Below, one piece after another: positions 15,608-23,904 of a DNA stretch of 42,920 nt; positions within the stretch are counted from its first letter, which is position 1; every line of letters starts with the position of its first letter. The stretch covers positions 1 through 42,920 of the forward strand of contig DXFE01000108.1 of assembly GCA_019114585.1 (NCBI GenBank). The letters run 5' to 3'. This DNA comes from Gemmiger_A avium. Lineage in GTDB: Bacteria > Bacillota > Clostridia > Oscillospirales > Ruminococcaceae. A model generated the notes under the pieces. The model saw only the letters and a list, made by a program, of their open reading frames with translations. It searched no databases and had not been told where the DNA came from. Both the position numbers and the translations under genes were made by a program.

Positions 15608-15981
15608 TCCAGGTCACCCGCAGCCTGTACGGCTTTACCATTACGGCCTGCGTGACCCTGTTTCCGCAGGATATTCATGTGCTGCTTACCGGCGGTCAGC
15701 TGGCCCATACCGGGGCGGTGTCCATGTGCCGGGCCGGGATTGCCGAGGGCGCCATCCAGCCGGAGGGGCATCGGGAACGGGCCCTGACCGATCGGTGGGC
15801 CAAGGCGTTGTCCCGCCAATTTAACTGTAGAGCCACGGTGGTGGGAGGCGTCCATTACGACAACGCCCGCCCCGATCAGATCGCGGCGATTGCTTCCGTC
15901 ACGGAGGATATGCTGGTGGAGACGATCCGCTGTATTGGCCAAAGAAAAAAGGAGGATAAACAAGATGAACAAGGTGAATGA
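15604..15981 (+). CDS. lpdD: LpdD-like prenyl-FMN decarboxylase accessory protein
   Basis: A 125-residue cytoplasmic protein of the small LpdD family found with UbiX/UbiD-type hydroxyarylic-acid decarboxylases, thought to act as a chaperone for the prenylated flavin. Visible features are LYGFTITACVTLFPQDIHVLLTGG-like sheets near the start, HTGAVSMCRAG, and ATVVGGVHYDNARPDQIAAI near residues 77-96. The start overlaps the ubiX stop by four bases, and its 3' end overlaps the ubiD start by 17 bases. Family recognition rests on motif memory plus gene order, which is the classic B-D-C arrangement. Confidence 0.8.
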   Translation: MIQVTRSLYGFTITACVTLFPQDIHVLLTGGQLAHTGAVSMCRAGIAEGAIQPEGHRERALTDRWAKALSRQFNCRATVVGGVHYDNARPDQIAAIASVTEDMLVETIRCIGQRKKEDKQDEQGE

Positions 15982-16451
15982 CCTGCGTTCGGCGCTGGCG
16001 CTGCGGGAAGGCCATGCCCGGCAAGCTGCTGAACGTGTACTGCGCCTCCAGCGGCGGCGGCAAGTACATCGCGGTGCTGCAGTTCAAGAAATCGGTTCCC
16101 TCGGACGAGGGTCGGCAGCGCCAGGCCGCGCTGCTGGCGTTCAGCGCCTTTGCGGAACTCAAGCACGTGTTCCTGGTGGACGAGGACGTGGACTGCTTCG
16201 ATATGAAGGACGTACTGTGGGCCATGACCACCCGATTCCAGGCGGACAAGGATCTGATCTGCATTCCGGGCGTCCAGTGCCACCCGCTGGATCCCTCCAA
16301 CCAGCCGGAGTACGCCGCCGGTATCCGGGCCCGGGGCGTGGCCTGCAAGGCCATTTTTGACTGTACCGTGCCCTTTGATCAGAAGCATCGGTTTGAACGG
16401 GCCAAGTTCATGGACGTGGATCCGGCCCACTGGGTACCGGAACTGTTTTGA
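15965..16451 (+). pseudogene. ubiD: ubiD remnant with a large internal deletion and frame change
   Basis: The ATG at 15965, behind AAAGGAGG, begins MNKVNDLRSALAL, a typical UbiD N-terminus. After about 15 codons the sequence jumps to the UbiD C-terminal region, but in another frame: from about 16012 the frame ending at 16451 reads AMPGKLLNVYCASSGGGKY, LQFKKSVPSDEGRQRQA, HVFLVDEDVD and, at the end, FMDVDPAHWVPELF. A normal UbiD has about 450-490 residues, so roughly 300 codons are missing, including the prenyl-FMN and catalytic-glutamate region. Translation from the original start runs into a different frame. The surviving C-terminal part of about 145 codons has no other visible damage, which suggests a recent deletion or an assembly error. 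No decarboxylase activity is expected. Confidence 0.88.
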
Positions 16452-16479
16452 AAATACGGAAAGTGAGTGAGAAGATCGT

Positions 16480-17211
16480 ATGCCGATCGGAGTGATCATC
16501 GACGCCGCCTCGGTGGCCGTGGGCGGTATTCTGGGCGCGCTGGCGGGCCATAAGCTGCCGGAAAATCTGAAGGTTCAGCTGAATATCGTGCTGGGGCTGT
16601 GCTCCATGGGAATGGGCATCAGCGCCGTTGGCCTGATGAAAAATATGCCCGCCGTAATTTTTGCCATTGTGCTGGGTTCCGGCATCGGCCTGGCCATCGG
16701 GCTGGGCGGCTGGATCGATAAGGGCGCCGAAGCCATGCAGCGGCCTGTCACCCGGCTGCTGCACAGCCAGAACAGCAGTATGAGCCAGGAGGAGTTTACC
16801 GCTACCCTGGTCACCGTTATCGTGCTGTTCTGCGCCAGCGGCACCGCCATCTATGGTTCGCTGGATGCGGGCATGACCGGCGACAGTACCATCCTGATTT
16901 CCCAATCCATCCTGGATCTGTTTACCGCGGCGGTGTTTGCCTGCAACCTGGGCTATGTGGTTTCGCTGGTGGCGCTGCCCCAGCTGGTGATCTTCCTGGC
17001 CCTGTTCTTCGGAGCCAAGGGCATCCTGCCTATGACCACCCCCGACATGATCGCCGATTTCAAAGCCTGCGGCGGTTTTCTGATGGTGGCCACCGGCCTG
17101 CGGATGACCAAGATCAAGTCGTTCCCCATTGCAGACATGATCCCGGCCATGGTGCTGGCCATGCCTTTCAGCTGGCTGTGGAGCGGCTGCATTGTGCCCC
17201 TGCTGGGCTGA
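16480..17211 (+). CDS. DUF554-family membrane protein
   Basis: A 243-residue integral membrane protein with about seven hydrophobic segments. Family hallmarks are the start GVIIDAASVAVGGILGALAG, NIVLGLCSMGMGISAVGLMK, IVLGSGIGLAIGLGGWID and VTVIVLFCASGTAIYGSLDAGMTGD-type stretches. DUF554 proteins (YdfK/YqgA type) are probable small-solute or metabolite carriers without a settled substrate. It begins 28 bases after the ubiD remnant on the same strand and ends at a strong terminator, so it is the last gene of the ubiX operon. A role in transport of the aromatic acid or its product is possible by context only. Confidence 0.9.
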   Translation: MPIGVIIDAASVAVGGILGALAGHKLPENLKVQLNIVLGLCSMGMGISAVGLMKNMPAVIFAIVLGSGIGLAIGLGGWIDKGAEAMQRPVTRLLHSQNSSMSQEEFTATLVTVIVLFCASGTAIYGSLDAGMTGDSTILISQSILDLFTAAVFACNLGYVVSLVALPQLVIFLALFFGAKGILPMTTPDMIADFKACGGFLMVATGLRMTKIKSFPIADMIPAMVLAMPFSWLWSGCIVPLLG

Positions 17212-17241
17212 CCGTACATTCCCGTACACCGTAATCATACA

Positions 17242-17279
17242 GCAAAGCGCCCCGGAACCATGGTTCCGGGGCGCTTTGC
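17242..17279. terminator. Bidirectional terminator between convergent operons
   Basis: A perfect 38-base palindrome whose arms begin GCAAAGCGCCCCGG and fold around CCATGG. It lies between the DUF554 gene (plus) and the metallo-beta-lactamase-fold gene (minus). T content after the stem is low, but stem stability and convergent placement support termination in both directions. Confidence 0.85.
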
Positions 17280-17289
17280 ATATTGCGTA

Positions 17290-18090
17290 TCACAGTGAGA
17301 TGGTCTCCAGGTCATAGGGAACCTGCAGATCGCCGGTGTAGTACTGTGCTCCCTCGGCGGTATACAGTTCCTTGCGCTGGCTGTAGTGTTTGTCCTCGGT
17401 GTGCCAGAGCACCAGATGGGGCACCCCCAGGCTCTGGGCCAGCTCGCAGGCGTCCTTGACGGTGCTGTGGTGCTTTTCGTAGGGCTTGAACCGCTCCCGC
17501 TCGCCATACAGGCAGAACGCTTCGCTCAGCAGCCAGTCGCTGCCGGCCACGTACGATTCGCACAGCGGGTTGTAGGGCTCGTCCCCCAAGCAGGTGAGCT
17601 TTTTGCCGGGCCACCGGGCAGTAAATCCGTACTGGGGCGCCTTGGTGGAGTGAATGTCAAAAAAGGTGAACGCGCTGCCCAGCAGGCTGGCGGTTTCCCC
17701 GTCGGTCACCGGATGCAGGGCAATGCGGCCGCCCAGCAGGTCGCTGAATTTCTTCTGCAGGGTCAGGCGGCAAAGGGTGCGGATGGTTTCGATCAGGCCG
17801 GCGTGGCACCACAGGTGCAGGGTGCCCTCATACCCGCCGTTCAGCATCAGGGTGCCGATCTTACGCACGATCCACACCACACCCAGCAGGTGGTCGCAGT
17901 GCTCATGGGTCACAATCAGGTGCCGGATGGCGGCCGGGTCGATGCCCGCCTTTTCCAGCTGCACCAGAATGCCGTTGCCGCCGCCTGCGTCCACCAGAAT
18001 GTACCGCTCGTCGCACTGCAGCGCAAAGCAGGTGTTGTAGCAATGGGTCGCCAGCGCATTGCCGGTGCCCAGAACGATCAGTTTTTCCAT
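17290..18090 (-). CDS. Metallo-beta-lactamase-fold hydrolase, RNase Z-like group
   Basis: A 266-residue cytoplasmic metal hydrolase. The metal motif THEHCDH gives H62, H64, D66 and H67; further ligands probably come from the histidines in EKHHSTVKDA and LWHTEDKH near the C-terminus. The start MEKLIVLGTGNALATHCYNTC is typical of RNase Z/ElaC-like and related phosphodiesterase folds, but the tRNase Z exosite arm is not evident, so the substrate is open. ATG 18088-18090 has AAGGA nine bases upstream. It overlaps the exporter gene by 13 bases and is the last gene of the minus-strand operon beginning at 23856, an unexpected partner for glycan enzymes. Confidence 0.88.
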   Translation of the reverse strand: MEKLIVLGTGNALATHCYNTCFALQCDERYILVDAGGGNGILVQLEKAGIDPAAIRHLIVTHEHCDHLLGVVWIVRKIGTLMLNGGYEGTLHLWCHAGLIETIRTLCRLTLQKKFSDLLGGRIALHPVTDGETASLLGSAFTFFDIHSTKAPQYGFTARWPGKKLTCLGDEPYNPLCESYVAGSDWLLSEAFCLYGERERFKPYEKHHSTVKDACELAQSLGVPHLVLWHTEDKHYSQRKELYTAEGAQYYTGDLQVPYDLETISL

Positions 18091-18551
18091 GGTCTTGCAT
18101 CCTTCTTTCCATTGCGGGCTGTGCCGCAGCGCAGCCCTTGCATACTGTTTATCGCCGTAGAGAGACAAAGAATCCCTGATGCGATGGCACCGGCCTGCAA
18201 AGCCAGCAAACGGATCTGGCTGGCCAGCAAAGCACGCTGGTCCTGTATTAGTGCGCTCATCATGGCGTACAGATCCCGGCCGGGAATCAGTGGAATCAGC
18301 ATAGGAACCAGCAGCAGAATGACCGGCGTTTTGAGCCGGCGGGCCAGCAGTTCGCTGAGTAAGGCAACCGTGCCGGTGGCGATGAACATGGCAGCAAAAA
18401 TACTGCACAGCGGTACCAACATACAGTATAGCATCCAACTCAGTGCACCGCCAGCCCCAATCCAGACAAGCCTGCTGCGACGGATGTTGAACAGAAGCGC
18501 AAAACCTGCGGATCCCGCTGCGCCCAGAAGTGACTGAAGTATAAGGTTCAT
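18078..18551 (-). CDS. Threonine/serine exporter family, small YjjB-like subunit
   Basis: A 157-residue protein with four to five hydrophobic segments (FALLFNIRRSRLVWIGAGGALSWMLY; MFIATGTVALLSELLARRLKTPVILLLVPMLIPLIPG). This is the ThrE_2 domain, which in two-gene systems pairs with the larger YjjP-like subunit. The pattern LLVPMLIPLIPGRDLY is the family signature. The ATG overlaps the stop of the upstream subunit by four bases, and the 3' end overlaps the next gene by 13 bases. ThrE exports threonine and serine in Corynebacterium, and YjjPB of E. coli exports succinate, so the solute here cannot be assigned. Confidence 0.9.
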   Translation of the reverse strand: MNLILQSLLGAAGSAGFALLFNIRRSRLVWIGAGGALSWMLYCMLVPLCSIFAAMFIATGTVALLSELLARRLKTPVILLLVPMLIPLIPGRDLYAMMSALIQDQRALLASQIRLLALQAGAIASGILCLSTAINSMQGLRCGTARNGKKDARPWKN

Positions 18552-19321
18552 CCCAGCAGACCTCCCAGCCCGTACAGTACTGCGGCAAAGCCGGCGGCTA
18601 CGGCAAGCGCCTTGACGATGGCTTCGCTGAAGCCCAGCAGACCGGAAATGGTGTCGCCGCAGATCATATCCCGCAGCGAAGCAGTTAACGCCAGGCCTGG
18701 AATCAGCAGCATGATGTTGCCGGTCACAGCCCGGGCGGCTATGCAGGGAAGCCCGGCAGCCTGCAGCAGTACCACCGTCAAGGCTGCCAGAATGCTGCTG
18801 AAAAACGCCTGCAGGATACCATTCAGGCAAAGCCGGGGGCCCAGCTGGTCAGCGGCAAAGAGCGTTATCCCCGCCGCCGCAGCTGCGGCGGCATCAAAGG
18901 CCGATCCGCCGAAAAACAGTGCGAATACCGCCGAAATACCGATGTACATGAAAAAACGCACACGAGGCGAACAACCCGGCATATCCTTGATTTGTTGGAT
19001 GGAGCGCAGCAGATCTTCGGTGGGCAGGGGGTGTTCACACAGCTGTCGGGAGAGGGCGTTGACCTGCTCCACCCGCCCCAGATTGGTGTCCCGTGCCCGG
19101 ATGCGGCGGGTCTGAGTGAGGATGTCCCCGGCCGGGGTGCGGGCGGTAAGCACAATGCTGGAAGTAATCACAAACACATCCGGCTCACAAAAACCATATA
19201 CCGTGCACAGTCGGGTGATGGTGTCCTCCACCCGCATGATTTCTGCGCCGGAAGTAAGCAGCAGAACCCCCATATCCAACAGGCAGGCAAGCAGCTGTTC
19301 CCGTTTTCTGCGTTCCTCCAC
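18548..19321 (-). CDS. Threonine/serine exporter family, large YjjP-like subunit
   Basis: A 257-residue ThrE N-terminal-domain protein. A cytoplasmic part (about residues 1-120) has LLTSGAEIMRVEDTITRLC and FVITSSIVLTART, followed by five membrane segments. The start is GTG at 19319-19321 with GAGG eight bases upstream and only ten bases after the stop of the sialidase-like gene. It forms one transporter with the downstream small subunit (ATGA overlap). Co-transcription with carbohydrate enzymes suggests export of a catabolic acid or amino acid, but this is inference. Confidence 0.9.
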   Translation of the reverse strand: MEERRKREQLLACLLDMGVLLLTSGAEIMRVEDTITRLCTVYGFCEPDVFVITSSIVLTARTPAGDILTQTRRIRARDTNLGRVEQVNALSRQLCEHPLPTEDLLRSIQQIKDMPGCSPRVRFFMYIGISAVFALFFGGSAFDAAAAAAAGITLFAADQLGPRLCLNGILQAFFSSILAALTVVLLQAAGLPCIAARAVTGNIMLLIPGLALTASLRDMICGDTISGLLGFSEAIVKALAVAAGFAAVLYGLGGLLG

Positions 19322-19331
19322 AGCGCCGACC

Positions 19332-20375
19332 TCAGTCCTCGATCTCCACTACCAGATGCTCAATGGCAGTGTGGCGGTGCATATAGATCACATTCAGGCG
19401 GCCTTCCCGGTCCTTGCAGATGGCGGGCTGGCATTTGTTCCCCGGGGCGCTGGCCAGTTCGATCAGATTGGTCCAGGTTTTGCCCTCGTCCTTGGAGTAG
19501 GCCAGGGTCAGGGGGCTGCGCTCGTGCCAGTCGGCCACCGGCGTGTCGTTGTAGGCCATCAGAATGGTGTCTTTGTCCCAGCTGATCACGTCAATCTTGG
19601 ACTCATTGTTCCGAATGCCGGTGGGAATGGGCTTGGACCAGGTGCGCCCCCCGTCCCGGCTTTCGGCGGTGTAGGATACCAGCGACTGCACCCCGTCGCC
19701 CCAGCCGGTGCTGCCCGGGCAGGTGCGGGTGAACATCCGGATGGTGCCGTCCGGCCGCAGGCAGAGGGCCGGTTCCCGGATCAGGTTACCGTCCTCGGCA
19801 TAGAGCAGCGGGCCCTTTTCCCAGGTCTCGCCGTCGTCGTGGGACAAGTAGATCCGCACTGCGCCGAAGTATTTGTCCGCCAGCTCGCTGGAAGTGGAGG
19901 CAAATACGATGGTGCCGTCAGCCAGCAGCACGCTGTCGTTGGAGGCGTGACCGCTTTGGATGCCGGCAGGTACGGCGGGTTCCCAGGTACGGCCGCCGTC
20001 CCGGGTCTTGCGCATCCATAACTCGTCCCGGCCGTTGCACCAGGTAGTGAAGTTTACCTCGGTATCCAGGAATTTGGCGAACAGCAGGATGATTTCCCCT
20101 TTGCGGTTCTTTAAGAACACCGGGTCATGGCAGCAATACCGGATATCGCAGCCTACGGCATCCGGATTGGACCAGGCTTTTGCGCCGGGCTCCAGCACCG
20201 ATACCCAATCCTTGGCATCCCGGCCCATCGGATCGCCGTTCCACTGCAGAAAACCGCCGTTCCATACGGCCAGCAGATTGCCGTTGTCGGCCAGGGTCAG
20301 GCTGGGCATGTGGTAGCACTGCCGCTCGTCAAACCATTCCACGACCCACTTGCGGTCGATGATTCTTGCTTTCAT
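19332..20375 (-). CDS. BNR/Asp-box sialidase-like protein, intracellular
   Basis: A 347-residue six-bladed beta-propeller protein with four clear Asp boxes: TRDGGRTW, SHDDGETW, SRDGGRTW and SKDEGKTW. This is the BNR_2/GH33-like fold. There is no signal peptide, and I do not see the FRIP arginine motif that opens true secreted sialidases, so the family name does not guarantee sialic-acid hydrolysis. A glycan lyase or other exo-acting enzyme on imported oligosaccharides is possible. It overlaps the upstream gene by four bases (ATGA). Being next to a sialate O-acetylesterase-like gene supports sialoglycan or other acetylated-sugar processing. Confidence 0.85.
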   Translation of the reverse strand: MKARIIDRKWVVEWFDERQCYHMPSLTLADNGNLLAVWNGGFLQWNGDPMGRDAKDWVSVLEPGAKAWSNPDAVGCDIRYCCHDPVFLKNRKGEIILLFAKFLDTEVNFTTWCNGRDELWMRKTRDGGRTWEPAVPAGIQSGHASNDSVLLADGTIVFASTSSELADKYFGAVRIYLSHDDGETWEKGPLLYAEDGNLIREPALCLRPDGTIRMFTRTCPGSTGWGDGVQSLVSYTAESRDGGRTWSKPIPTGIRNNESKIDVISWDKDTILMAYNDTPVADWHERSPLTLAYSKDEGKTWTNLIELASAPGNKCQPAICKDREGRLNVIYMHRHTAIEHLVVEIED

Positions 20376-22426
20376 TCCTGTTCGTCTCCTTCCCCGTGCC
20401 GCCAGTACAGCAGCATCGTTTCCATGGCGCCCAGCGGCAGGTCCACCGCTGCGCCGGTTTGGATATGCCGGGCAAACACCCGCTCTGCTTCGCCGCCTTT
20501 TTCCGAGCGCCAGACCGTCAGCGGCCCGGCGGGCAGCCCGGCCAGCTGTATGCTGTCCAGCGGATCCGAGGAGGCATTGACCAGATACAGGGCGGTGCCG
20601 CCCGCTTCGTCTGCAAAGCAGTAGGGTTCCAGATAGGGGCTGTTTTCCGCCAGAGGCGTTTTCAGCCCCGCAGCACGCAGCACTTCCTGCAGAATCTCTG
20701 CCCGCACGGTGTTCAGCAGCATGGGCGGGATCTGCACCGGCGAGTCAAAATTGCCGAAGGGATATACCAGAACGCGGCCATTTACCACCACCTGTCCGGG
20801 GGCGCGGCGCTGCCGGAAAGAATCGTACAGGGCGGTGTATTCGCGCAGTTCCGCGTCGGCCCGGTAGGTTACATCCAACGCATCGCTGCAGGAGATCACC
20901 GCCGAAGCACGGGCCCGGGGACGTCCGGCGTATTCCCGGCCGTTGGTCACCTGCTCAAAGGCATATTCTCCCTGGTTCTGGCGCATCCATCGCACCGTTT
21001 CCAGCCCGGCCAGATGGCCCAGACCCCGGTCGCAGAGAACCTGGGCGGCGTCGGCGGTCAGCAGCAGAAAGTTGTTTTGAAACAATGTTTCCAGTACCGA
21101 ATCGGACCAGTTGCGCAGCACCTGGCCGGAGGCTGCCGCCACCTGCCCGTGCAGGGAGGCGGGATCGGAGCAATAGGCGCAGGGAATGCCCATAGCGGGC
21201 AGCAGCCCGCCCCAGAAACCTTCCTGCGGGTACAGTTCCTCCATCGAAACACCGGCACGGGTATGCAGGGTGTATGCAGAGGCGGGGCAGCAGAGCACCT
21301 GTACCCCCAGCCGCTTGCCTCGCAGCAGCCTGCCCTCGGTCAGGGCGTTCAGATAAGGCTTTGTCTGGCGCAGGGTGTCCTGGTAGCCCTCCTCCCAGAC
21401 GATGCCATTGCCGTTCAGGTCATACAGATCAATAGTGATGCCGTCCGGAGCCAGGGCCAGCGCACTGAGCAGCTGGAACCGGGTGAACCGGCGGGACTTG
21501 GAATAGCGGGAAAAGGGGTAGTTCTCCAGTTCCGGGTAGATCTGGGTTTCCGGTGGCAGCAGCGCCCGGTTCAGGACCGAGACCATGTTAAAGCCCTGCA
21601 TGTACTGGCTGGGGGAGACCTCCTGATATCCGGGCAGGTGGATGCGGTCCACCGGCGCCAGGCCCTGGGCCAGTTCCCGCAGCAAGGCGTGCCAGTCCCG
21701 GCCTTCGGCGGCGTGGGCGTGAGGGGTAGAACTCATCAGCCCCACCTGTACCCGGGGAGACACGGTCCGTACCGCCCGGCCGATGGCCCGGGCCGCGCTG
21801 AGCATGGTTTCCCGGCTTACGTCCAGCCAGATCTTCCGGTACGGGTGAGGCTGGCCGGGCTGCAGCACTCCGGCCACAAATTCCTCCCTCGTCAGGGATT
21901 TGCCCGCCCGCTGGCTGTACAGCTTCATGTGTTCGTCACAGAAACAGCCGCCCCAGTCCAGTGGGTCATGGTTGTGCAGGCGGAAATCATCCTCCACCCA
22001 GACAATGGAGGGTTCCAGTGCCGCGTACCGGGCGTACAGGCGGGCGATATACTGCTGCCATTCCGCACAGAGCGGACAGACGCAGAGAGAGGCGGCGTTT
22101 CCGTGGGCGTCCACCATCGGGCGGAAGGGCTGCTCCGGCCCCAGCTGTTTTCCCAAATCGGCGTGCATGACGCTGTGCCACTGGTTGACCGAAAAGCTGA
22201 TGCCCCGCCCGGCCAGCAGATCCCGGACCCGGGTCATCAGGGTCAGATAACGATCCTGCTCATCCCGGTCCATGTGGCCGGTGTTCAGTTCCTCTACGTT
22301 GGCAAATACCGCCACGTCATCCACACAGGCCTCGTCTGCATATCGGTCTAAAGCGGCAAGTTCGGCTTCGTCGTTGAAGCCTGGATCGCAGCAGAAGCGA
22401 AAAATATAGGCAAAGGGGTCTTTCAC
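20372..22426 (-). CDS. Unassigned glycoside-hydrolase-like protein (TIM barrel, GH42-like layout)
   Basis: A 684-residue cytoplasmic protein without signal peptide. The first 340 residues look like a (beta/alpha)8 barrel. Acidic candidates for catalysis are in IVWVEDDFRLHNHD (about residues 141-154) and in YPELENYPFSRYSKSRR (near 297-313). CVCPLCAEW and GGCFCDEH place cysteines near these sites and may bind zinc, as seen in GH42. A middle domain (about 390-540) resembles the GH42 trimerisation-type Rossmann domain, and a small beta domain closes the protein (PAGPLTVWRSEKGG). I cannot name the family with certainty. It is translationally coupled at both ends to the esterase and sialidase-like genes. 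Confidence 0.8.
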   Translation of the reverse strand: MKDPFAYIFRFCCDPGFNDEAELAALDRYADEACVDDVAVFANVEELNTGHMDRDEQDRYLTLMTRVRDLLAGRGISFSVNQWHSVMHADLGKQLGPEQPFRPMVDAHGNAASLCVCPLCAEWQQYIARLYARYAALEPSIVWVEDDFRLHNHDPLDWGGCFCDEHMKLYSQRAGKSLTREEFVAGVLQPGQPHPYRKIWLDVSRETMLSAARAIGRAVRTVSPRVQVGLMSSTPHAHAAEGRDWHALLRELAQGLAPVDRIHLPGYQEVSPSQYMQGFNMVSVLNRALLPPETQIYPELENYPFSRYSKSRRFTRFQLLSALALAPDGITIDLYDLNGNGIVWEEGYQDTLRQTKPYLNALTEGRLLRGKRLGVQVLCCPASAYTLHTRAGVSMEELYPQEGFWGGLLPAMGIPCAYCSDPASLHGQVAAASGQVLRNWSDSVLETLFQNNFLLLTADAAQVLCDRGLGHLAGLETVRWMRQNQGEYAFEQVTNGREYAGRPRARASAVISCSDALDVTYRADAELREYTALYDSFRQRRAPGQVVVNGRVLVYPFGNFDSPVQIPPMLLNTVRAEILQEVLRAAGLKTPLAENSPYLEPYCFADEAGGTALYLVNASSDPLDSIQLAGLPAGPLTVWRSEKGGEAERVFARHIQTGAAVDLPLGAMETMLLYWRHGEGDEQE

Positions 22427-23856
22427 GGCATTTCCTCCTGTTGGTCAGCGGGCAGTACCGGCTCGCCGTAAAAGCTGAGCATGGGCATCCGCATACAGTC
22501 GCATGGCACGGTAAGCCCCGGGTTCATCCGCCAGCCGCCGTGCAGCTTTGCCCCACAGCCGAGGGGGCGGGGGAAGGTCAGGGTCAGGGTATCCTGCCCC
22601 TCGGTGTAGGCGCAGGGGTGCACCAGGCCCTGTTCGTCCTCCGCGTCAAAGGGCAGCAGTTCGGCAGGCATGCCGAAGCAGTTGAGCCAGTTGCGGATGC
22701 GGGAAAAATGCACCGTGACCGTGTCCGGTGCGGTTTGCCGGATGCGGTCCGGTTCCGGGGCCATCCAGTCGGTCTGGCGGCCGTAGCATTCCGCCAGGGC
22801 GGCCCGGGCACATCGTTCGCCCACGATCAGGTTGCTCTCGGAGGAGTTGTGGATAAAGTCGTAAAGGGCCAGATCAGCGGCGGGTACCACCGTCACGTGG
22901 GGAATAGCGTACATGGCCTGCCGCTGGGCCTGGCGCACCAGGCCCCACTGCCGGTCCAGCGCTTCGGTGGGCCCTTCCACGCAGCGGTTCAGCTGCACGG
23001 TCAGAAAGGGCAGTTCCGGCTGATTCAGCGCCTGACGGATATGCCCCACCGTGGCAGCAAAACGCGCCGGATAGGTTTCGGCGCTGTTTTCATAGCCTTC
23101 CGCCTCGCCCTGGTACCAAAGCACCGCTTTGGGATGCAGGTCGTAGTCGGCCAGCATGGCCAGCATGTTGGTGGTCAGTGCACCGTTTTCTTCCGGGTTC
23201 CACCAACGCAGCGGCGCGCCGCCATAGGCGCAAGGCACCAGGCCGATGGGGTAGCCCAGTTCCCGGCGCAGCTGCTTGGCAAAGTGCAGCCAGGGGCTGT
23301 GGCCCGGGTTGTGGTTTTCGTAGTGGCCGGTATGTACTGCGCCGGTGGTCTCGCCCAGGGGATGGGTGGCCAGGTCCCACCGGGCGTTGGAGCGCAATAC
23401 ATGGATACCTGGTTCCGGCGGATCAGACACCGGGTTTTTTGCCCGGCCTGCCGCGTTGCTTTGCCCGGCAATCACAAACACGTCCCCTACACCGATATGG
23501 TGGACCATGTCGCCGCGGGTACAGGAAAGCCCGTCCCAGCCCTCGTAATCCATGGTGGTCTCGATCCGGTACAGTCCGCCGGCGGGTACCCGGGGGAATT
23601 CAATCTCCCAGCAGCCCGGTTCCGGAATTTGGCACAGGGTCCAGGGAATTACCGATTCGCCGGTGTCCTCCCGGGCGATGCGGGCCTTGACGGTGGCCCG
23701 GGCGGGAGGTACCGGGGAAAATTCCAGCGGCAGCTCCTGGGACAGGCGGATCAGGTGATAGCTGCCCCAAAGCCGGATAGGGGCAACCCCCTCGCTGTTT
23801 TGCTGAAAGATCTGCCAGGGAACTGCGCCCCTGGTTATGGTAACGCCATAGTTCAT
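22423..23856 (-). CDS. Sialate O-acetylesterase-like SGNH esterase, intracellular
   Basis: A 477-residue SASA-family esterase that should remove O-acetyl groups from sugars, sialic acid by family analogy. Motifs: nucleophile S133 in VIAGQSNAAGR, WYQGEAEG near residues 247-254, and the D332-H335 pair in LYDFIH. An N-terminal beta domain of about 120 residues precedes the catalytic fold. No signal peptide is present, so the substrate must be imported. A GGAGGG site lies close to the ATG. It is the first gene of the operon; the next gene starts within its stop codon. The promoter and an inverted repeat lie 50-80 bases upstream. Confidence 0.92.
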   Translation of the reverse strand: MNYGVTITRGAVPWQIFQQNSEGVAPIRLWGSYHLIRLSQELPLEFSPVPPARATVKARIAREDTGESVIPWTLCQIPEPGCWEIEFPRVPAGGLYRIETTMDYEGWDGLSCTRGDMVHHIGVGDVFVIAGQSNAAGRAKNPVSDPPEPGIHVLRSNARWDLATHPLGETTGAVHTGHYENHNPGHSPWLHFAKQLRRELGYPIGLVPCAYGGAPLRWWNPEENGALTTNMLAMLADYDLHPKAVLWYQGEAEGYENSAETYPARFAATVGHIRQALNQPELPFLTVQLNRCVEGPTEALDRQWGLVRQAQRQAMYAIPHVTVVPAADLALYDFIHNSSESNLIVGERCARAALAECYGRQTDWMAPEPDRIRQTAPDTVTVHFSRIRNWLNCFGMPAELLPFDAEDEQGLVHPCAYTEGQDTLTLTFPRPLGCGAKLHGGWRMNPGLTVPCDCMRMPMLSFYGEPVLPADQQEEMP

Positions 23857-23904
23857 GGATTGCCCTCCTTAATGGATGAACGATGCAAATGCACAGGTAT
23901 GATC

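Noticed and set aside
15978..16451. An independent small gene of 157 codons
   Set aside because: Its sequence from about residue 13 is the C-terminal part of UbiD, and the preceding codons are frame-shifted UbiD N-terminus, so it is a gene remnant rather than a new gene.
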